A stretch of DNA of 38,114 nt from Acidobacteriota bacterium (GCA_003225315.1 QHZD01000047.1:1-38114); one strand, 5' to 3'; counted from the first letter of the stretch, positions 1 through 8,801 are shown. Made by a program: numbers and translations. The notes: generated by a model not told the origin, from the sequence alone.

Positions 1-2
1 AC

Positions 3-149
3 TACGAGCGCATCCGCAGCCGGCGCGGAACCGGTCGCGCCATCATCGCCCTGGCCAGGAAACTTCTTGGAATTATCTATCGCACGCTGAAAAACAACTG
101 GGTATTCGAGGATTTTCCCAATTTCGCTTTGCGGGAAGCTACAGCGTGA
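3..149 (+). mobile_element. IS110-family transposase, C-terminal fragment (cut by window edge)
   Basis: The open frame enters from the left edge and ends at TGA 147-149, giving 48 residues. It begins YERIRSRRG, followed by AIIALARKLLGIIY and a final basic/aromatic stretch. This is the pattern of the last helices of the Transposase_20 half of IS110/IS1111 transposases (tyrosine, small residues, then ARKLL..IY..LK). The catalytic DEDD and serine parts would lie outside the window, so integrity cannot be judged. Only 47 bp separate it from padR, so little non-coding element end can fit on this side. The family call rests on a short segment. Confidence 0.65.
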
Positions 150-196
150 AAAGGACTTCCGTAACAACGGAGTAGACAAACATCATAGGAGAAAAC

Positions 197-541
197 ATGG
201 CTCCTGCGCGCGGAGAAGTTCTGCAAGGCACGCTCGACCTCATTGTCCTGCAAACCTTGCATGCTATGGGCCCGCTGCACGGCTACGGCATTGCCCAGCG
301 TGTCCAGCAGGTTTCGGAAGACTTGCTCAAGCTCAACCAGGGCACGCTCTATCCGGCCTTGCTGCGGCTCGAGCAGCGCGGCTGGATTGCTTCCAAATGG
401 GGCGCTTCGGAGAATAACCGCAAGGCGAAGTTTTACTCGCTGACGCGCGCGGGACGCAAGCAGTTGCTCGCAGAAACTCGGAGTTGGGAGCGCATGACCG
501 CGCTCATGGCACGCCTTCTCGGTGGTACGGAAGGAGCCTGA
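197..541 (+). CDS. PadR-family transcriptional regulator
   Basis: The protein has 114 residues, the usual size of the short PadR-s2 class. A winged helix-turn-helix fills most of it: GTLDLIVLQTL (11-21), LHGYGIAQRV (27-36), then the recognition-helix motif NQGTLYPALLRLEQRG (47-62) and the wing. A short C-terminal helix would dimerise. AGGAGA at 187-192 sits 4 nt before the ATG. The gene is coupled to the permease gene: its stop codon is 1 nt before the likely GTG start of the next frame. In Acidobacteriota such PadR proteins are routinely paired with orphan MacB-like permeases and probably repress them. The ligand is unknown. Confidence 0.93.
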   Translation: MAPARGEVLQGTLDLIVLQTLHAMGPLHGYGIAQRVQQVSEDLLKLNQGTLYPALLRLEQRGWIASKWGASENNRKAKFYSLTRAGRKQLLAETRSWERMTALMARLLGGTEGA

Positions 542-542
542 C

Positions 543-3203
543 GTGGAGTGGCTTCTTATTTTCGTCGCGCGTTTGCGCGGCCTTTTCCGCAAACGGCACC
601 TTGACGGTGAACTTGATACGGAGCTCCAGACGCACTTGGAAATGCTCACGGAGGAAAACATTCGCCGAGGCATGAGTCTCGCCGACGCGCACTATGCCGC
701 GCGCCGCGAATTCGGCGGCGTCGAACAAGCCAAAGAACTCTACCGCGATCAGCGCAGTCTACCCTTCCTAGAAACACTCTTGCAGGATGTGCGCTACGCT
801 CTGCGCCTGCTCCGCAAGAGCCCTGGCTTCACCGCGGTGGCCGTCTTGACTCTCGCCCTCGGCATCGGCGCCAGCACTTCCGTGTTCAGCCTGATAAATG
901 CAGTGTTGATTCGGACGCTCCCTTACAAAGAGCCGGAACGGCTGGTCTACCTTTGGTCTCCCAACCCGCGTTTCCAATTGCCTATCGAATATATGACACC
1001 GATGAACGCGGACTTCTTCGATCTGCAAAAACAAAACCGCTCGTTTGCAGGTCTTGCCCTATTTGGCGTTGCAAGATTCAATTTCGCCATCCAAGGACGT
1101 GCGGACGCAATAGGAGGCGCTCGCGTCACCGAAGATTTCTTTAAGACCATGGGAATCTCGCCTGCTCTCGGGCGAACCGTAGACGCAAGGGACGATCAAT
1201 TGGGGCAGGAACAGGTCGCTGTTATCAGCGATCGCCTATGGCGGACTCACTTCGGAGCAGAACCTGACATTCTAGGCAAATCACTTCTCCTCGATGCGCG
1301 GCCCTATCAGATTATCGGAGTTATGCCTCCCGGTTTTGGTTTTCCTCACGCAACGGACGTGATGGATGCGGCTAAGGTTAGCGATATCTGGATCCCTTGG
1401 GCCATGCCTGCGGACCAAAAGGCCAACCGGAACGACAGCGCGGGCAATGCCATTGGCCGATTGCGTCAGGGAGTTTCCCTGGAACAGGCGCAGTCTGAAA
1501 TGAGCACACTGATGGCAGAGATCGATCTGCTTCGCCCGGCGAAAGATCAAGGATTTGGAGCTCTCGTCCAGCCTTTTGTCGCTTCCGTAACGGGGGCTCC
1601 GCGCCGCGCATTGCTGATCCCGATGGGAGCCGTCACGCTCCTATCGCTCATTGCCTGCAGCAATGTGGCCAGCCTGGCGATGGCACGAGCAGCGGGCAGA
1701 ATACGCGAAATGGGTGTGCGGGCCGCCCTGGGTGCCGGGCGATCACGTTTGATTCGCCAACTCCTGACCGAGTCGCTCTTTCTGGCTGTGTGCGGAGGCG
1801 CGCTCGGCTGTTGTGTGGCGTTCACATCGATTCGACTTCTCATGCGAGTTGATCCGGGAAATATTCCGCGGCTGGATCAGGCCTCGCTTGACAGTCGCGT
1901 TCTATTCTTCACTCTAGGAGTATCGCTGGTGACAGGTCTGTTGTTTGGACTGTTCCCCGCGTTGACTGCTTCGCGTTGCGACCTCTCTGATGTTCTGACT
2001 CATTCGGGGACCCGAAGCGTGAAAGGAACGCGAAGCCACTTTCGCCAGGGACTAGTCGTTGTTCAAGTAGCTCTAACTTTTGTGCTGTTAACCGGATCAG
2101 GCTTGCTCATTCGCAGCTTGTTAAGAGTTCAATCCGTGGAAAAAGGGTTCGAGCCCCATTCAACTGTCACGATGAATCTTTCTTTGGACCAGAGATACAG
2201 TCAGCCAGATCGCCAAATTCCCTTTTACCGCGAACTCATCGACTGTCTGAGCGTATTGCCTGGGGTCCAAGCGGCGGGAGCCGTAACCAACCTGCCTCTC
2301 GGGCACGGAGAAACTTTGAGCTGGCTCACGGTGGAAGGCTACCCTTTTGACGAAAAGGTGTTCTTTCAGACGCGGTCCGTTACACCCCATTATTTTGCCG
2401 CTATGGGCATTCGCCTCCTCGAAGGCCGATCCTTCACCGACAACGATTCTCCTGGGCGTCCGTTGGTAGCAATCGTTAACCGCACCTTCACCGAGAAATA
2501 TTTTCGCGGCCAGAACGTCTTGGGGAAGCGCTTCCATTTCATTGGCGGAGACGCTAAACCGACCTGGTGGATTATCATCGGCGTCGTGGCTGACGTTCGC
2601 CATGCCAGCCTGGAAGAGCAGCCGCAGTTGCAAGCGTACCTGCCGTTCTGGCAGTCAAGCGCTTCGGCGGCCGCTCTCGTTCTTCGGACGAGCACGGATC
2701 CAACATCGCTTGCTTCAGCCGTCCGAAAAGAATTGAGCACCATCGATCCGGGCCTGGCCGTCGCTGACATTCGCACGATGGATCAGCTTGTGTCCGAATC
2801 GACCGCAATGCGCCGCCTTCAGACGTTTCTCCTGTCAGTATTTGCCGGCGCCGCACTCTTATTATCCCTCGTGGGTTTGTACGCTCTGCTAGCTTATTCA
2901 GTGCGTCAAAGAACCGCGGAAATCGGCGTCCGCATGGCGCTAGGGGCGGGGAAGAGCGATGTCATTCGGCTCGTCGTTGGCCAGGGAGCGAGTCTTGCTT
3001 TCGCTGGCATCGCGATAGGACTTGTAACCGCTTGGGGATTCACGAGGCTGCTGGCCAGCCTCCTGTTTGAAGTGAAGGCTACCGATGCCATCACTTTTGT
3101 AAGCGTCCCAATCGTATTCTGCATGGTAGCGCTCGCAGGGTGCTACGTTCCCGCGAGACGGGCAACCCGCGTCGATCCCATGGTCGCTTTACGCTACGAG
3201 TAA
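543..3203 (+). CDS. ADOP-type orphan ABC permease (MacB/FtsX duplicated)
   Basis: A membrane protein of 886 residues. The N-terminal cytoplasmic segment (ELDTELQTHLEM, TEENIRRGMS, AARREFGG) is the signature of acidobacterial duplicated orphan permeases. A first membrane helix follows (VAVLTLALGIGAST), then a MacB-type periplasmic core, an FtsX block (about residues 370-490, with EMGVRAALGAGRSRLIRQLL), a second periplasmic core, and a last FtsX block with EIGVRMALGAG. No ATPase gene lies beside it, which is normal for this family. GTG 543 is chosen because AAGGAG (531-536) precedes it by 6 nt; GTG 522 is in frame but lies inside padR. Substrate unknown; export or signalling at the envelope is inferred. 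Confidence 0.92.
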   Translation: MEWLLIFVARLRGLFRKRHLDGELDTELQTHLEMLTEENIRRGMSLADAHYAARREFGGVEQAKELYRDQRSLPFLETLLQDVRYALRLLRKSPGFTAVAVLTLALGIGASTSVFSLINAVLIRTLPYKEPERLVYLWSPNPRFQLPIEYMTPMNADFFDLQKQNRSFAGLALFGVARFNFAIQGRADAIGGARVTEDFFKTMGISPALGRTVDARDDQLGQEQVAVISDRLWRTHFGAEPDILGKSLLLDARPYQIIGVMPPGFGFPHATDVMDAAKVSDIWIPWAMPADQKANRNDSAGNAIGRLRQGVSLEQAQSEMSTLMAEIDLLRPAKDQGFGALVQPFVASVTGAPRRALLIPMGAVTLLSLIACSNVASLAMARAAGRIREMGVRAALGAGRSRLIRQLLTESLFLAVCGGALGCCVAFTSIRLLMRVDPGNIPRLDQASLDSRVLFFTLGVSLVTGLLFGLFPALTASRCDLSDVLTHSGTRSVKGTRSHFRQGLVVVQVALTFVLLTGSGLLIRSLLRVQSVEKGFEPHSTVTMNLSLDQRYSQPDRQIPFYRELIDCLSVLPGVQAAGAVTNLPLGHGETLSWLTVEGYPFDEKVFFQTRSVTPHYFAAMGIRLLEGRSFTDNDSPGRPLVAIVNRTFTEKYFRGQNVLGKRFHFIGGDAKPTWWIIIGVVADVRHASLEEQPQLQAYLPFWQSSASAAALVLRTSTDPTSLASAVRKELSTIDPGLAVADIRTMDQLVSESTAMRRLQTFLLSVFAGAALLLSLVGLYALLAYSVRQRTAEIGVRMALGAGKSDVIRLVVGQGASLAFAGIAIGLVTAWGFTRLLASLLFEVKATDAITFVSVPIVFCMVALAGCYVPARRATRVDPMVALRYE

Positions 3204-3246
3204 TTGTTGAAGCGCGGCGAAGTTCGCGTGGTAAAATTCACCGCGA

Positions 3247-3897
3247 ATGAGCCGACTCTGCTCCTCCCGTTTTGAGCGAGCGGCGCGCAAATTGGGCTGG
3301 ATGCGCATCGCCGGCATTGATGAAGCCGGACGCGGCGCGCTCTTTGGTCCAGTCGTTGCCGCTGCGGTGATTCTCAATCCCAAGCGGCGCATTGTCGGCC
3401 TGGACGATTCCAAAAAGCTCACTCCCGAACGCCGGACAGAACTTGCCCCGCGCGTTCGCGAACACGCTCTCGCCTGGGCCGTCGCCGAAGTGGACGCCCA
3501 GCGCATTGATGCCTGGAACATCTACCAGGCATCGCGCCAGGCGATGACTGCCGCGCTCCAGCAACTGGCCATTCCTCCCGACTACTTACTCATTGATGCC
3601 ATGCAGCTCGACGTCTTGATCGAGCAAAAGTCTCTAATCAAGGGGGACGCTCGCAGCATCTCAATCGCTGCAGCTTCGATCCTGGCGAAAACTCATCGAG
3701 ACATGCGTATGGAAGAGTGGGATGCCGTCTATCCGCAATACGGGCTGGCGCGCCACAAAGGCTATGGTACGCCCGACCATCTCGAGGCCTTACGCCTTCA
3801 CGGCCCCACACCACTGCACCGCTATTCCTTTGCGCCGGTGCGGGATTCCACCTGTTGGGCTGTCGGCGCGACGCAAACCGCGTTCCCGATCTTCTGA
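3247..3897 (+). CDS. rnhB: Ribonuclease HII
   Basis: The 216-residue protein cleaves the RNA strand of RNA/DNA hybrids and starts removal of single ribonucleotides from DNA. The hallmark GIDEAGRG motif is at 23-30, giving catalytic D25 and E26. LIDAM supplies D117, and the fourth acidic residue is D134 in KGDARS. The SIAAASILAKTHRD helix and the HKGYGTPDHLEAL substrate-binding motif follow. The last 15 or so residues after the SFAPV motif look non-conserved. It begins 43 bp after the permease gene, with no clear Shine-Dalgarno, so the exact start is uncertain (ATG 3301 is a shorter option). Confidence 0.96.
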   Translation: MSRLCSSRFERAARKLGWMRIAGIDEAGRGALFGPVVAAAVILNPKRRIVGLDDSKKLTPERRTELAPRVREHALAWAVAEVDAQRIDAWNIYQASRQAMTAALQQLAIPPDYLLIDAMQLDVLIEQKSLIKGDARSISIAAASILAKTHRDMRMEEWDAVYPQYGLARHKGYGTPDHLEALRLHGPTPLHRYSFAPVRDSTCWAVGATQTAFPIF

Positions 3898-3946
3898 TAG
3901 CGTCCGAAAACCCGCGAGAATGTCCTAGCAGTAAACGGAGCGCATG

Positions 3947-3962
3947 TTTGAACATGTTCAAA
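3947..3962. promoter_or_regulatory. 16-bp perfect palindrome, possible operator
   Basis: TTTGAACATGTTCAAA is fully self-complementary and lies 50 bp past the rnhB stop. It resembles a dimeric regulator site. GAAC and GTTC are only 2 nt apart, so it does not fit the usual LexA box. The cognate protein is unknown. Confidence 0.3.
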
Positions 3963-4214
3963 ACCAAACAGGCCCCAATTCAGTTTGTGTGGCAAACCAA
4001 ATTGTATCGCACACCGAATTCCACTCTCCGCCTCGAGACTCACGATTCGGTAGGGAGCCGGTTTCCGTGTAGCCCCCATTCGGCTGCCCTGTTTGCCGTT
4101 CGTATCGCGTCTCCTCAAAGCAACCGTCCGATGCGTCACCTCCGCCCCGTCTTTGTCCTCGTGTTTCCATGCTGGAAGGGGATAACTGGCTACTCACAAG
4201 GTACTTTGGGTTCG

Positions 4215-4242
4215 TTGACTTGTCTTTTTCCTGCCTGATAGC
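4215..4242 (+). promoter_or_regulatory. Candidate sigma-70 promoter for the TPR gene
   Basis: TTGACT at 4215-4220 is a good -35 element. The best -10 is GATAGC at 4237-4242 after 16 nt, a weak match. If it is used, the mRNA would carry a leader of about 90 nt containing both hairpins described next. Confidence 0.25.
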
Positions 4243-4255
4243 GTAGTTCTGTAGA

Positions 4256-4327
4256 GTTGCGGGTTTTCCACTACCGCAACCAATCGAGGAGAACGTCCCG
4301 GACAGACTCCCACGGGGAGGTTTGTCC
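4256..4327 (+). other. Two-hairpin 5' leader of the TPR gene
   Basis: Hairpin one pairs GTTGCGG (4256-4262) with CCGCAAC (4274-4280) around an 11-nt loop. Hairpin two pairs GGACA (4300-4304) with TGTCC (4323-4327) and, above a small internal loop, CTCCC (4307-4311) with GGGAG (4315-4319) around ACG. The second hairpin buries GGGGAGG, the only Shine-Dalgarno-like sequence before ATG 4338. It is too far (17 nt) for a classical site, so a role in translation is only inferred. Confidence 0.35.
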
Positions 4328-4337
4328 CAGTTCGCGC

Positions 4338-7229
4338 ATGGCTTATAACAAAAGCAAATACGTAGAGGCCGCACAAAAGCTGCTGAACCAGGGCAAAGTC
4401 GCCCAGGCCATCGCCGAATACCAGAACATTCTGAAGTACGAGCCGCGCGATCAGGTCACGCTCATGACCATCGGCGAGCTCTATATCCGCCAGGGAGAAA
4501 CGTTCCAAGCCATCGACTACTTCGAGCGCCTTGCGCAGATTTTTGTTGGCGACGGTTTCCTTACCAAAGCAATCGCGGTGTACAAGCGCATCGCCAAGCT
4601 GGCTCCTGAAGAAATTCGACCCCTCGAAAAGCTTGCCGACCTGTACGTTCAACAAGGGGTAATGAGCGAAGCCCGGCCGCTCTTTCTGCAACTGGCGGAA
4701 ATTCACCTGAAGAACAATCGCCAGTCTGAAGCCATCGGACTGCTGAGAAAACTCCTGCAGGCGGAACCTGACAATCTCCGCATCCAGATTCGCTTGGCCG
4801 ATTTGTATCAAGCCATGGGCCAGACCCGGGACGCCATCGAAGCGTACGTGTCTGCTTCGCAGCGTGCGCTGGCTCGCGGCGAGCAGGGAGAAAGCGAAAA
4901 GCTCGCGGACAAGGCGCTGAAACTCGATCCCAACAATTCAGCCGCAGTAATCGTCAAAGCACGGTCGCATTCTTCCCAGGGCAATGTCGCCAAGGCCGCC
5001 CAGCTTCTGGAAAAGGCCGCCGATCTCGAGAAAGGCGGTGAGCAGACAGAGCTCCTCCTCGACCTGTATCTCAAGAATTCCGATTGGGACCAGGCTTCGG
5101 CGCTCGCGCATCGCGTATTTGAAGCCGACGAGAAGAATTTTGGGCCGATGCAGAAGGTTGTGGAATCGCTGCTGCAATCCGGCAATCCCGAAAAAGCCAT
5201 GGAGATCTTGGAGAAATCCCGGCTGCCCATGATCGACGCCGGAGAGCACGAGGTTGTCGGGAAATTACTCAACGAACTTGCAGCAAGCATGCCTGGTACC
5301 CTGGAGCCGCTGGAATGGCTGGTGGAACTTTATGGCCGCACCAGCGATTCCTTCCGTTTGCCGGATGCGCTGGCGCACCTGGGAGACGCCCTGGTCGCCG
5401 GTCACCAGTGGGAGCGCGCAAAACAAATCTTTCAGCAGCTTGTCGACCGCGATCCGGACAGCGATTCGGCAAAGCGCAAACTCAACGGCGTTCTCCGTAA
5501 AATGGGACAACTGCCGGCGGGAGAGGCAGAAGATTTTCCCGAGGAAAACTTGCGCGCGGAGATCCCGAAGGCTCCTGCCGCAAAACTCCCAGTCGACGAC
5601 GAAGAAGAACCCGCTCTGGAAGTACCAGTCAAACCCGCCGCGGCTGTCTCCAACGAGCCGGCCCTTGACGAAGAAACGCAAAAATTTATCGCGCAGTCGC
5701 TCACCGACGTGGATCTTTTCGCGAGTTACGGCCTTACGCAAAAAGCGATTGGATTGCTCGAAGCTATCCTGCGCCGTGCGCCGCGCCACACGCCGACGCT
5801 CGAGAAACTGCTCGACTTTGTCCTTGGCGCGGGCGATGACCGGCGCACTGCCGAACTCGCCGCGCAGTTAGAGCAGATTCACAGTGAAACGGGCGACAAG
5901 CGCAGCTCCGAACGATTCGGAGAATTGCGCCGCCGCTTCCAGCGTGCCGCAGGTTTGACGGATGAGGAATTGGCGATCGCGGTTCCACCGTCAAAACCTG
6001 CCACTCCGGAAGCCGCAGAAGCTCAGCCTGCGGATGGCACAATACCTGAAATCGCCGCAGTACCTATGCCGGCTGCACCTCCGCCTGCCCCGGCTGCTCC
6101 TGTGAAAGAAGCGCGCCCCGAGCCAGTCGAAGTGAACTCCACTCCCGCGCAAGCCGAAGTGCAGGAAGTCGATTTGTCCGACGAATGGGCGACCCTTCTC
6201 GAAGAGACGCGTCCCGCCGAAGCGGCTGCTCCTCCTCCAGTGCCGGCGAAGCCCGCTGCTGCCGCGCCTACGCGTCAAACGAAGCCCGGGGATGTGGAAG
6301 AGTTTCAGATTGGCGAAGAACCGCCCGTCGCTGAGCCATCCGAAGCCGCAAGCGCCGCTCCTGCAATTTCGCTCAAGCCGGAGCCCGTCATTGAAAAAGC
6401 GAAGGCCAAGCCTCCGGCCAAGCAAGTGCCGGCGGCTAAGACTCCGCCGAAACCTCCGCAGAAGAGCGAACCTGAATTCGAACTGGAACAGGAGTATGAA
6501 CTCGTACTGGATGCGGAGCCGCTGGTACCCGCGTACGACCAGAAACCGCCTGAGAAACCAGTCGCGCCACCCGCGCCGGTCGGGAAAAACGCAGCGCCGA
6601 CTCCGCCCCCCGGGAACAGTTTTGCTTCCGATCAATTCCTTGCCGACCTTGCCAACGAAATCGATCAGCTCGGCATCGGCGAGCTGACGCCTGGATTTTC
6701 AGAATCGGCGCCCAGCCAGCCACCGTCTGCCGCGAAGAAAGATGCGGCGCCGTCGCAGTCCACGGAGTCGAGTCCGCTCAAGGAAGTATTCGACGAGTTT
6801 CGCGCCGAACTCGGCGAGATGGGCGCGGAAGATGAAGACCTCGAAACGCACTACAACCTTGGCATCGCGTTTCGTGAAATGGGTCTCCTTGAGGAAGCCA
6901 TCAGCGAATTCCAGAAAGTTGCCAAAGCCAGCGACCGCGGCCGCGCTTTCCGCTACACCATGCAGTGCTGCACACTTCTGGGCCTTGCCTTCATGGAAAA
7001 GGGTCAGCCGGGTATTGCTGCGATCTGGTATGAGCGCGCTCTGAAGACACCCGGCAATGATCCGGAAAGCACGCTCGCGTTGCGGTATGATCTGGGCGTA
7101 GCTCAGGAATCGGCGGGCGAGCCTGAAGCGGCGTTGAAGAGTTTCTCCCAGGTCTACGCGATGAACATCGACTACCGTGACGTGGCCGAGCGCATCGCTG
7201 CCCTTCAGAAGCCCATTCGTCGATCCTGA
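4338..7229 (+). CDS. Large TPR protein with Pro/Ala-rich linker
   Basis: A protein of 963 residues, probably cytoplasmic: no signal peptide or membrane helix is visible. The N-terminal half (about 1-390) is a run of tetratricopeptide repeats, for example KVAQAIAEYQNILKYEPRD and ETFQAIDYFERLAQIF. A further helical repeat block (about 440-540) follows an acidic linker. Then comes a long Pro/Ala/Glu-rich low-complexity stretch (about 545-800) and a last TPR pair near 810-940 (THYNLGIAFREMGLLEEAISEFQ). ATG 4338 is preferred over upstream TTG 4257 because repeat-like sequence starts there. TPR arrays scaffold protein complexes; the partner cannot be read from the sequence. Its neighbours (rnhB, thiE) give no functional hint. 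Confidence 0.88.
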   Translation: MAYNKSKYVEAAQKLLNQGKVAQAIAEYQNILKYEPRDQVTLMTIGELYIRQGETFQAIDYFERLAQIFVGDGFLTKAIAVYKRIAKLAPEEIRPLEKLADLYVQQGVMSEARPLFLQLAEIHLKNNRQSEAIGLLRKLLQAEPDNLRIQIRLADLYQAMGQTRDAIEAYVSASQRALARGEQGESEKLADKALKLDPNNSAAVIVKARSHSSQGNVAKAAQLLEKAADLEKGGEQTELLLDLYLKNSDWDQASALAHRVFEADEKNFGPMQKVVESLLQSGNPEKAMEILEKSRLPMIDAGEHEVVGKLLNELAASMPGTLEPLEWLVELYGRTSDSFRLPDALAHLGDALVAGHQWERAKQIFQQLVDRDPDSDSAKRKLNGVLRKMGQLPAGEAEDFPEENLRAEIPKAPAAKLPVDDEEEPALEVPVKPAAAVSNEPALDEETQKFIAQSLTDVDLFASYGLTQKAIGLLEAILRRAPRHTPTLEKLLDFVLGAGDDRRTAELAAQLEQIHSETGDKRSSERFGELRRRFQRAAGLTDEELAIAVPPSKPATPEAAEAQPADGTIPEIAAVPMPAAPPPAPAAPVKEARPEPVEVNSTPAQAEVQEVDLSDEWATLLEETRPAEAAAPPPVPAKPAAAAPTRQTKPGDVEEFQIGEEPPVAEPSEAASAAPAISLKPEPVIEKAKAKPPAKQVPAAKTPPKPPQKSEPEFELEQEYELVLDAEPLVPAYDQKPPEKPVAPPAPVGKNAAPTPPPGNSFASDQFLADLANEIDQLGIGELTPGFSESAPSQPPSAAKKDAAPSQSTESSPLKEVFDEFRAELGEMGAEDEDLETHYNLGIAFREMGLLEEAISEFQKVAKASDRGRAFRYTMQCCTLLGLAFMEKGQPGIAAIWYERALKTPGNDPESTLALRYDLGVAQESAGEPEAALKSFSQVYAMNIDYRDVAERIAALQKPIRRS

Positions 7230-7262
7230 ACCACTCCCAACAGGACGGAATTTCGCCGAACC

Positions 7263-7508
7263 ATGAACCGGTTTTATCGCGCATTGCTGGTCGTACTTGC
7301 ATTCGAAATGGGAGCAATGCTTCTTTATCTGCCGTGGTCCGTCTACTGGGAACAGAATTTTTTCCTTAGCCACTATCCTTCGCTCATGCGCATCGTGCTT
7401 CATCCGTCCTTTCGCGGTGCTGTGAGCGGCGTCGGGGTCTTGGATATCTTTCTGGCAATCGGCTGGATTGGTTCAAGACCGGGGCCTGATCGTGTTCCCC
7501 CTCAATAA
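7263..7508 (+). CDS. Small two-helix membrane protein, unknown function
   Basis: Eighty-one residues. One hydrophobic segment lies near 5-26 (FYRALLVVLAFEMGAMLLYL) and a second near 54-70 (GAVSGVGVLDIFLAIGW), joined by an aromatic loop. It begins 33 bp after the TPR gene and overlaps the likely thiE start by 17 bp, so it is probably co-transcribed with thiE. A start at ATG 7263 has no strong ribosome site. I recognise no family; the pattern resembles small uncharacterised membrane proteins found in acidobacterial genomes. Confidence 0.65.
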   Translation: MNRFYRALLVVLAFEMGAMLLYLPWSVYWEQNFFLSHYPSLMRIVLHPSFRGAVSGVGVLDIFLAIGWIGSRPGPDRVPPQ

Positions 7509-8184
7509 CACCGCTCGCCGGCCGCTTCTTTGCTACGTGACAGACCGGCGCAGCCTTTCCGAATCCGAACCTCGGCAGGCACTAGAGACTCTGTTGTCGA
7601 AGGTCGAGGCCGCCGCAGCTTCCGGCGTCGATTGGATTCAGATTCGGGAGAAAGATCTTTCCGGAAGAGCCTACGCCTGGCTTACGCGAGAGGCTTTGCA
7701 TCGGGCCGCGAAACACCAGGCGAGCAACGGAGCCCCCGCGCACATTCTCGTGAACGACCGGCTGGACGTCGCTCTTTCGGAACGCGCCGGCGGCGTCCAT
7801 CTCGGCGAGAGTAGTCTTCCGCTGGCGGAAGCCAGGCGATTTGTCGGGAACCGCAACGAACCGGAAGGTTTCCTTATCGGCGTGTCTTGCCACTCCCTGG
7901 AAGCTGCGAGATCGGCTGCGAGCGCCGGTGCGGATTATCTTTTTTTTGGGCCCGTCTTCGACACGCCGTCGAAGGCCGCATTTGGCGCGCCGCAGGGCCT
8001 TGAACGCCTCGCCGAAGTCTGCCGCGCGGTTTCCATCCCGGTGCTGGCCATCGGCGGGATTACTTTAGCGAACGCCTCCGATTGTCTTGCGGCGGACGCT
8101 TCGGGCATCGCGGCGATCCGCCTCTTCCAGGATGTTCAGGACATTTCTTCCGTTGTCGAGTCCCTTCGAAAGCTGACACGCTGA
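7492..8184 (+). CDS. thiE: Thiamine-phosphate synthase
   Basis: ThiE joins HMP pyrophosphate to the thiazole phosphate to make thiamine monophosphate. The TIM-barrel motifs appear in order: CYVTDRR, WIQIREKDL, ILVNDRLDVAL, GGVHLGESSLP, IGVSCHSLEAA, YLFFGPVFDTPSK and VLAIGGIT. GTG 7492 gives 230 residues, close to the family size; TTG 7468 is possible but adds residues unlike the family. The start lies inside the preceding membrane-protein gene, which suggests translational coupling. thiD is in the same window 12 kb away, so the pathway genes are dispersed. No TPP riboswitch was found ahead of it. Confidence 0.95.
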   Translation: MFPLNNTARRPLLCYVTDRRSLSESEPRQALETLLSKVEAAAASGVDWIQIREKDLSGRAYAWLTREALHRAAKHQASNGAPAHILVNDRLDVALSERAGGVHLGESSLPLAEARRFVGNRNEPEGFLIGVSCHSLEAARSAASAGADYLFFGPVFDTPSKAAFGAPQGLERLAEVCRAVSIPVLAIGGITLANASDCLAADASGIAAIRLFQDVQDISSVVESLRKLTR

Positions 8185-8643
8185 TCAACGTTCCATCAGC
8201 CGGCGGAGAAGCCGTATCTGCCCCGCATGATAGATGTCGTGATACGCGATGCCGTAGAGTTGAGGCACAAATTTTGCGGCTCTCGCTGTGCCCAATAATT
8301 TTGCTACTGTCGCCAGCAAGGCCCGGTGCTCCCGCTCAAGTAGTTTCTTGTCTGCACTCCAGGCCGACTCGCTCCCTTTGCCTTTTTCGGGCCGCGCAAA
8401 AAAATTACTTCCCTTGAGCACGAACGAGCCGCGCTTGCCGCCTTCGATCCTTCGCCGCACGGCATATTTCCAGTACGCGGCGTGGAGCATCACTTCCCAG
8501 ATATTGTGCCGGCCCGGCCCCGGGCGCCACGCGGCCTGCTTTGCCGTAACACCTTTGATGGATTGCTTGAGGTTCGGTCCGTGCCAGGTCTTTTTTTCGT
8601 AGCCTTCGTCGAGCAGCGCGAGCACCAGCTTTGCGGAATCCAC
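8185..8643 (-). CDS. DinB-fold putative metal-dependent protein
   Basis: The protein has 152 residues with the four-helix DinB/YfiT layout. The likely metal triad is H54 (in WEVMLHAAYW) and H135 and H139 (in YHDIYHAGQI). The C-terminal HxxxHxxQI pattern is typical. The GTG start is supported by AGGAGG 4 nt upstream on the minus strand. Its stop codon abuts the thiE stop with no gap, so the two genes converge tail to tail. Some members of this superfamily are thiol transferases (bacillithiol or mycothiol dependent), but most are uncharacterised, and the substrate here is unknown. Confidence 0.85.
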   Translation of the reverse strand: MDSAKLVLALLDEGYEKKTWHGPNLKQSIKGVTAKQAAWRPGPGRHNIWEVMLHAAYWKYAVRRRIEGGKRGSFVLKGSNFFARPEKGKGSESAWSADKKLLEREHRALLATVAKLLGTARAAKFVPQLYGIAYHDIYHAGQIRLLRRLMER

Positions 8644-8776
8644 GGGGCCTCCTCATGTGAGCGCGGGAGAAGGAATCCCGGCAAGGATGGCGCTCTCATT
8701 CCAAGGTGTCAACCCGTTGATGCGCATCGACGTCCAGCAAGAGAACGGTTAAATCGTGCAAGGCGCAGTTCCTAGA

Positions 8777-8791
8777 TGAGAGTCATTTGCA
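8777..8791. promoter_or_regulatory. Fur-like box 1 upstream of the barrel/cytochrome operon
   Basis: TGAGAGTCATTTGCA fits the 7-1-7 Fur pattern TGATAATNATTATCA at 11 of 14 informative positions and closely resembles natural Fur boxes. AT-rich sequence with a possible -10 (TAATAT) follows immediately. No fur gene is in the window. Confidence 0.5.
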
Positions 8792-8801
8792 AATAATATA
8801 G

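Larger units (their letters stand above)
3898..4337. other. 440-bp intergenic leader region before the TPR gene
   Basis: No gene is supported here. Open frames crossing it have no family pattern and mostly shadow one another. It holds a 16-bp perfect palindrome at 3947-3962, a weak promoter candidate at 4215-4242, and two hairpins at 4256-4280 and 4300-4327. These suggest a regulated upstream region for the TPR gene. Confidence 0.5.

Noticed and set aside
3947-3962. LexA/SOS box
   Set aside because: GAAC and GTTC are separated by 2 nt rather than the longer spacers of known LexA sites.
3717-4238. 173-codon frame overlapping the end of rnhB
   Set aside because: It shadows rnhB in another frame and then runs over non-coding sequence with unlikely composition.
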